Positions 58,315-64,000 of a stretch of 64,000 bases of DNA are shown piece after piece. The stretch covers positions 216,657-280,656 of the forward strand of contig WTPW01000422.1 of NCBI GenBank assembly GCA_009809945.1, read 5' to 3'. The notes beneath the pieces were generated by a model, which saw only the letters and a program-made list of their open reading frames with translations, made no database searches and was not told the origin of the DNA. The first letter of the stretch is position 1. Each line of letters starts with the position of its first letter. The translations under genes were made by a program, and so were the position numbers. The stretch is from Gigaspora margarita. Lineage: Eukaryota; Glomeromycota; Glomeromycetes; Diversisporales; Gigasporaceae.

Positions 58315-58544
58315 TTAGGCCACACAAAGTTAATTTTTCATTTCGCATAACCTGCTGACTCAATTCCTCTCAAAAAAAAATTTTAAAATTCCTATTGTGT
58401 CAATAATTCCATTTTTGCCATTTAATTCTATTCTCTGGTGTTACCCATTGACCGTAATTTTCTGGAATTACCCGATAGGTCTGATAAAAAAAATTTTCTA
58501 ATTCCATGTTATGAACCTGAAGAATTAGCTTTGTGTGACCTTAG
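58315..58544. mobile_element. GGCCACRCAAAGTTAA-end MITE, copy 2
   Basis: Ends TTAGGCCACACAAAGTTAAT and CTAAGGTCACACAAAGCTAA. It is collinear with copy 1 at 43829-44094 but has lost most CpG sites. A further partial end (AGAAAATTAACTTTATGTAG, 58618) lies just beyond and may be a nested fragment. Confidence 0.65.
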
Positions 58545-58689
58545 ATGTGAAATGAACTATAAAAACAAAAAATCCAACTTGCCAACCGGAATTTTGAAAT
58601 ACCAGGTTGCGCAAAATAGAAAATTAACTTTATGTAGCTTTATATACAATACACCATTACCAATAATAGGAATTTACTATGCAGTATAT

Positions 58690-60600
58690 ATCTAAAAATG
58701 TGTAATAATTCGATAGTGACAATGTAAGGAATATAGTAATAATAAAGTTATAAAGCCTTACTAATTTACATTTCTGTAGAATGTTAATTGGCTAATTTTG
58801 TCAGGTGACAAAATTTTCTGCAGTATTATAAAGAGTTTTGTTATAAAATAGATATACAGTACTGTATGTGGTTAAGGTTGATTTGGTACCATCATGATTA
58901 ACAATTGTAATGAATTTGAATTGTGATATGACATTTTTTGATCATAAATTGAAAAGCATAATAACTTGAAAATATTGCTACATAAGTTTTAGCACATTGA
59001 TTATATTTTGGATATGACCATGATTTTATTGGTTGGTAGGTTGACATAAACTATAAAATATAAGAATCGTTGAAAAAATTAGTAATTATAGATAATCCGG
59101 ATGGCAAAAATTTTGACCAAAAATTTACAACCCAAAAATGTGTAATAATTCGATAGCAACAATATAGAAATGCTTTACTAATTATAAGGTAACATCAGAA
59201 AAAATGTAGTAATCATAAAGTCATCATGGCTTATTAATTTACATTCCGTAGAGATGTAGTAATCAGTCAGAAATTGCATCGTACGGGCGATTGAATCAGC
59301 TAATTTTGTCAGATGAAAATTTTCTATGACACTATAAGAGTTTTGTTACAAAATCGATAACAATACTGTATGTGGTTGAGGTGATTTGGTACTATCATGA
59401 TTAACAATTGCTAATGAATTTGAATTGTGATGGCATTCTTGATCATTACTTAGGTTGTATAACCAAGCAAAAGCGTTAACGTATAATAACTTGATTTTAT
59501 GCTACATTAGTTTTAACACATAATCACATCTTGGATATAACTATGATTCTATTGGTTAGTAGATTGGCATAAAACTATGAACTATAAGAATTATCAGATA
59601 ATCCGGATTGCAAAAAATTTTTTTGACCTGAAAATGTGTAATAATCCGATTGTGACATTGTAGTTATGCTTTATAATCATGAGGTAGCGTCAGAGTAATA
59701 ATAAAGTCATTAGGGCTTATTAATTTACATTTAGCATAAATGTAGTAATCAGTCAGAAATTGCATCGTGCAGCAATCGAATTGGCTAATTTGGTCAGGTG
59801 ACAAAATTTCCTAAAGAATTTTGTTGTTAAAGCATAATAACTAATCATCTGCTATATTAGTTTTAGCACATTGATCACATTTTGGATAACTATGATTCTA
59901 TTGGTTGGTAAATCAATATAAAACTACGAACTTTAAGAATTGCCAGAAAAATTAGCAATTATTAGATAATCCGAAAATTCTGACCAAAAATTTACAACCT
60001 AAAATGTGTAATAATTTGATAGTGATGATGTAGTAATACTTTACTAATTATGAGGTAATAGTGGAAGGAATGTAGTAATAATAAAGTTATCAGAACTTAT
60101 TAATAATACATTTCTGTAGAAATTCAGTAATCAGTTGGAATTTGCATCGAATGCCGGTTGAGTCAGATAAATTTGTCAGGTGACAAAATTTCCCATGACA
60201 CTATAAAGAATTTACATAGTATTGTATGTGATTAAGATTGATTTGGTACTATCATGGTTAACAATCATTAATGAATTTTAATTGTGATGTTATTCTTGAT
60301 CATAACTTGGGTTGTATAACCAATAAAAAGCGTTAAAGCACAATAATTTGATTATATTGCTACATGGTTTTAATACACTGATCACATTTTGGATATAACC
60401 ATGATTCTATTGGTTGGTAGATCAATATCAAACTACGAACTATAAGAATCACCGAAAAAATTAGTAATTATCAGATAATCCGGATGAAAAAAATTCTGAC
60501 CAAAAATTTACAAAAGACTCTAGAAATTAATCTTAAGTGTAATGTAATTTTTTCTTAGTATTTGCTAATATATACACTATTTTTTTATTAATATTATGTT
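58690..60600 (+). repeat. Tandem repeat array, about 370-495 bp per unit
   Basis: AATGTGTAATAATTCGATAG recurs near 58696, 59137, 59632 and 60004. Between occurrences the order is conserved: ATAATAAAGTTAT, a CATTTCTGTAGAA-like word, AATCAGTCAGAAATTGCAT, TGTCAGGTGACAAAATTT, TTTGGTACTATCATG, CATTTTGGATATAACCATGA, TTGGTTGGTAGAT, AACTACGAACTATAAGAAT and ATTATCAGATAATCCGGAT. Single units also lie near 34250 and 42120. This is satellite-like with no coding. Confidence 0.75.
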
Positions 60601-60603
60601 TTT

Positions 60604-61490
60604 TTATCTATTGCAGAGCACTTGTTCTTGTTTTACATTTGCACTTGCAATTGTTATTGCACTCGCTAGCTTTTCTTTAAAAAAAGCTTCTATTGGGTTC
60701 TTATCTGTAAAGCCTCTTATTTCTGCAGTCACATCCCAACTTTCTCTATACGCAAATCTTAGTAAAAATGCCCTGGTAGCTGCCACAACTTGCACTTTAT
60801 CTATCAAATTCTAATTCCTGTTCACCATCGCACTATCTACATACCGCCCAATCTTATACTATTCATCATATTCGAATTGATCCCTAGTTTTACACAACTT
60901 TACATCAGGACAATATCAACTATTTTACTGTTATATATCGGCTGAACCTTCCTTTTAATTTCTGCTACAGCCTTTTCTAATATCAGTCGTATTGCTCTTT
61001 CTAAAGTTCTTTCCAATGATAGAAACTGCAAATCTGGTATCACCAATTCGTGTATTCCAGCAATTCCCTCACCAGCTATTGCCCTCTGTTCAAAACCACC
61101 TTTGTCTGCAACACCCTCTGAGCCAATACTGCTTTCCCCTTCCCACACATTTCTCTTTCGACAACTATTCGCCACTCTAACTTTTTCTTTGTTACACTAA
61201 CCACACTCTCTACTAATCTCTCAACCAAACCTTTTTTAGCTCCCACCTCCAACAAACCTTTACCGCTACATAGCGATTTCAACGTTGCCATTGGAAAATG
61301 GTCCAGTGTATTCTTTAACCCCTGATGCCATTTTTCTGAATCATTCCCTAGATTATTCTCTGGGTCAACACAGCTGGCAATACACCACGGACTTCATTCT
61401 CGTCTTCTACTAATACCATTATTCTCACTTCTGTCTTTATTTTGTACTTGACCAAGCGGCGTCAATGACGAAGCTAGACTTGTGTCGAGC
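60604..61490 (-). pseudogene. Degenerate ORF with SAP DNA-binding motif
   Basis: On the minus strand the frame runs from about 61490 (SSLTPLGQVQNKDRSENNG) through one stop to KWHQGLKNTLDHFPMATLKS and LCSGKGLLEVGAKKGLVERL, a good match to the SAP consensus (LKxLCxxxGLxxxGxKxxLxxRL). After a frameshift it continues as LERTLERAIRLILEKAVAEI, then shifts again to FAYRESWDVTAEI near 60730. It resembles ORFs linked with retroelements in mycorrhizal fungi, but no polymerase is adjacent, so the class is not assigned. It is G+C-richer than its surroundings. Confidence 0.55.
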
Positions 61491-61529
61491 TAGCAGCAAA
61501 GACAAAAGAGGGAGAACAATTTCCTACCC

Positions 61530-61548
61530 TTCCCCTTTTAAATAGCCA
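61530..61548 (-). promoter_or_regulatory. Possible TATA element of the SAP-domain ORF
   Basis: On the minus strand GGCTATTTAAAAGGGGAAGG stands out as a G+C-flanked TATA-like word about 50-60 bp before the start of the readable frame. It could be a retroelement promoter. Weak evidence only. Confidence 0.3.
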
Positions 61549-61549
61549 A

Positions 61550-61959
61550 TTCTCATGACCTCATATAACTCACTCACAACATCCTCACTTAATACATCAT
61601 CTTACGCATTCTCATACCCACGATATCCGTCATCATTACCTCATAATTACCAGTCATCATTGTTACGTCATGGACCTGAGATCCGGTATCGTGACAAATT
61701 GATGCCCGTGACTTCGTTCATGGCATCTTATTTATAATAAATGAGATAATAATTACTCGAATAGTTTTCCTATGTTCAGGTCCATTTTATGAATATCAAT
61801 CAATCAAAAACGTTTAAATGGACAAACTCTGGTATAGATAATCTAAAAATCCGAATAGAAATTTGAATTTTTTTTATAGGGTATATAATTATTTGACTGA
61901 TTGAGTAAGAAGCATGAAATTTGTCTAAGTTGTCAACACTACTAAACCCTTTCGCAACC
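61550..61959. other. Gene-free region, CpG-bearing
   Basis: A 60-codon frame (61555-61737) is rich in Ser/Tyr and has no recognisable homology; I do not call it. The sequence may be the 5' part of the SAP-domain element. Confidence 0.35.
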
Positions 61960-62083
61960 TTTACCGTATAAACTTAGAATAAATGCAGAGATGTTATTTC
62001 AAATTTTAGCCCGAATTAAGCTTAATTTAGATTAAATTTTGAAATAACGCCCCTGCGTTTTATTCCAAGTTTATATGGTATTA
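61960..62083. mobile_element. ACCGTAT-family MITE, copy 3
   Basis: Ends TTACCGTATAAACTTAGAAT and ATACCATATAAACTTGGAAT, both followed by AAA and GC-containing words. The core CCGAATTAAGCTTAATT is shared with copy 2 at 41585. CpG sites of copy 2 are mostly lost here. Confidence 0.65.
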
Positions 62084-62252
62084 TAATTAAATTTCATTAA
62101 TATGCAAATTGTCTTAAGTCTAATTATTTCTGAAATCCTATATATATAAATGCACGGCAATTTCAGAGAACACAGCAATCACAGCAAATACTATAATATA
62201 TAACTATGACAACTATGCATACATATAAGATAGTCTGTAAATAAATAAATTT

Positions 62253-62292
62253 TCTGTTCCTGGTTTTAGCGCAACTGCGTTGTCAGCTAACT
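62253..62292 (+). repeat. Helitron-like 3' terminus
   Basis: CTGTTCCTGGTTTTAGCGCA followed by ACTGCGTTGTCAGCTAACT matches the family 3' end on the plus strand. No paired 5' end was found within reach. Confidence 0.5.
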
Positions 62293-62548
62293 ATTGTAAA
62301 ATTCAATATGAATAAAAATCACCCGATAAGAATTGTTTAACTAATTAATAAAATCACCTGATCATGAATCGTAACGCATATTAACTCATTAATAAAATCA
62401 CCTGATCACGAATTGAACACATAATATAATTTATTCCATTATAACAATCAGATTCTGACTATATTGTAAAGTTCAATACGATTAAAAATCATCCGATTAC
62501 GAATTGATTAATACATTAACTAATTATGTTATTATATTATTTGTGATG

Positions 62549-62610
62549 CTGAGAAAGAACTCGATTCTGATCATATAAATTCTATAATCAGAGTTGAGTT
62601 CTTTCTCAGC
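62549..62610. repeat. 24-bp inverted repeat (hairpin)
   Basis: GCTGAGAAAGAACTCGATTC and its near-complement are separated by about 14 bp, with two mismatches. It interrupts the 22-bp repeat array. Confidence 0.7.
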
Positions 62611-62815
62611 GCCACCCATTTTGATTTATTATTTTTTTTTATATTTTATTTTTTAATACATATGATAATTTATTATAACAAAAAGATTCTGGCTATATTA
62701 GTACGATTAAAAATCACCTGATTACGAATTGTTTAACTCATTAATAATAAAATCACCTGATCAAATTTGTTATCTTATTAATATAAAATCACCTGATCAC
62801 AAACTGTTATCTCAT

Positions 62816-62956
62816 GGGAATTGCTACCGATATAGCAACATGTGACTTATTGACACAGCAATGACCAGTATTACCTAAAATACATGCTAACCTAACCTTA
62901 ACTCGGGCCACTGCTGTGTCGATAAGTCACGTGTATGCTGTGTCCGTAGCATTCCC
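62816..62956. mobile_element. Foldback MITE with 48-bp arms
   Basis: GGGAATTGCTACCGATATAG and GGGAATGCTACGGACACAG are the two ends, followed by CATGTGACTTATTGACACAG and CACGTGACTTATCGACACAG. Partial copies of its interior (TTAATGTTAGGGTAAGTATA, GTAATGCTGGTCAT) recur at 63010-63080 and 63160-63270. Confidence 0.7.
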
Positions 62957-63369
62957 CTATCTCATTAATAAAATCACCTGATCACGAATTGTAACGCATT
63001 ATTTGGACACAATATTGGTTGGCTAGAGTTAAGGTTAGAGAAATGTTAAGGTAAGTGTATTTCAGTAATGCCGGTCATTGTACAAAAGTCACCCGATTAT
63101 GAATTTTAAGGCATAATATAATTTACCGAAAACTACATGCACAACATTCAGCTTAGCTTATGGCCACAACGCTGGCCAGAGATAAAGTTAGAGTTAATGT
63201 TAGGGTAAGTATATTTTAGTAATGCTGGTCATCATAAGTGCGTGATGTTGTGTCCGTAGCAATTGCCTATAATTTATCCAAATTTACAAAAGTCACCCGA
63301 TCATGAATTGTAAGACAATATAATTTGTCCAAAAAAAAAGAAAATCACCCGACCCTGATCAAAAATTGT

Positions 63370-64000
63370 TTTTTTGCACATGATATAAATTATCCAATTA
63401 AATCATGAATAAACCACCAATCATTGTACAGATTGAAGGACAGATTTCTTTATAGTATATTCTAGTAACTAATAACTAATAATATAATATAAAATTCAAT
63501 TATTAAGATTAAAAAAGATTTGACTAAAGTATATTTGATTTATTTTTATTATTTAAAACTATGGCATATTAAATCCCGGAAGCTTAATTTTAAATAGCAA
63601 TAATTACATAAAATATTAATTATAAAATTTTTAATATGTTATATCAATATGCAATAATGAAATTACTAATACTTTCTGTACATGTCATACTGTACTTTTT
63701 GAACTGTACTTTTTGTACTTTTCACACTATACTTTATACACTGTACTTCTAGTACTATTTTACTTAATATTGTGACTATCTATTTTTAGTAGCATTAGTG
63801 AATTTGTACAATGTATACCGTATCAATATAAAAATTATAAATACAATATCTTTTGTCTTTATATTAAGGCAGCTTTTTAGCTCTAAGAGAGAAGAGCTCA
63901 GTAATAACTTTTGAAATTAGAGTAGAAAATCTAGTAATTGCTTCGATAGATACTTGTACCAATAAAGATGCTATTATAAACAGATAACTCTCTCCTGATA
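63370..64000. other. Gene-free end of the window
   Basis: A+T-rich. A run of GTACTTTTTGTACTTTTCAC-like words occurs at 63680-63760. No gene is seen. Confidence 0.4.

Larger units (their letters stand above)
62310..63360 (+). repeat. Interspersed 22-bp repeat AAATCACCTGATCACGAATTGT
   Basis: Variants of AAAATCACCTGATCACGAAT occur about eleven times (near 62316, 62350, 62394, 62487, 62713, 62749, 62787, 62971, 63087, 63290 and 63342), often preceded by AACTCATTAAT. Spacing is irregular, from 34 to over 200 bp. All are in the same orientation. No coding and no cas-like genes. Confidence 0.7.

Noticed and set aside
62310..63360. Possible CRISPR array
   Set aside because: Repeats vary, spacing ranges from 34 to over 200 bp, there are no cas genes, and the genome is eukaryotic.

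Overview
The window looks like nuclear DNA of an early-diverging fungus, most likely an arbuscular mycorrhizal fungus of the Glomeromycotina (Rhizophagus-like). This is inferred from very high A+T content, TTAGGG-type telomeric tracts, and transposon and protease families that resemble those of that group. It is a transposon graveyard. I recognise only one intact protein gene, a secreted trypsin-like serine protease at 45.5-46.4 kb on the minus strand. No rRNA, CRISPR array or prokaryotic gene layout is present.

Layout. 1-4.96 kb: a minus-strand LINE (AP endonuclease, reverse transcriptase, RNase H), cut by the window edge. 5.0-9.3 kb: a dispersed repeat split by a MITE and by a 3.3-kb Helitron-like insertion that carries nested MITEs and tRNA-like repeats. 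10.7-11.4 kb: a 680-bp foldback element with a telomeric tract at its centre. 12.1-14.1 kb: a hAT transposase relic broken by a MITE. 14.4-20.4 kb: a MULE transposase relic split by 2.9 kb of telomere-like and tandem repeats and by a second foldback. 22.5-27.6 kb: an 11-exon C/D(2)H DDE transposase-like gene with clear splice sites and several stops. 28-42 kb: palindromes, MITEs, two further Helitron-like elements, an assembly gap and a degenerate gene-family relic. 42.5-46.4 kb: an aspartic protease fragment carrying a MITE, a hAT C-terminus, and the serine protease. 46.8-55.9 kb: a dead autonomous Helitron. 57.4-60.6 kb: satellite-like arrays. 60.6-61.5 kb: a SAP-domain relic. 62-64 kb: short interspersed repeats and foldbacks.

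Three themes connect the window. First, a Helitron family can be delimited by recurring termini: a 5' motif CTATACCAGGAACG and a 3' hairpin followed by CTACCCTAA. The dead autonomous copy and at least three non-autonomous relatives have both ends in the correct order and orientation, and one has internal empty-site evidence. Second, foldback elements carry TTAGGG-type tracts at or near their centres. Third, decay is dominated by C-to-T and G-to-A transitions. Many transposon catalytic residues appear lost this way, and a pair of paralogous repeats shows it directly at CpG sites, consistent with a history of cytosine methylation.
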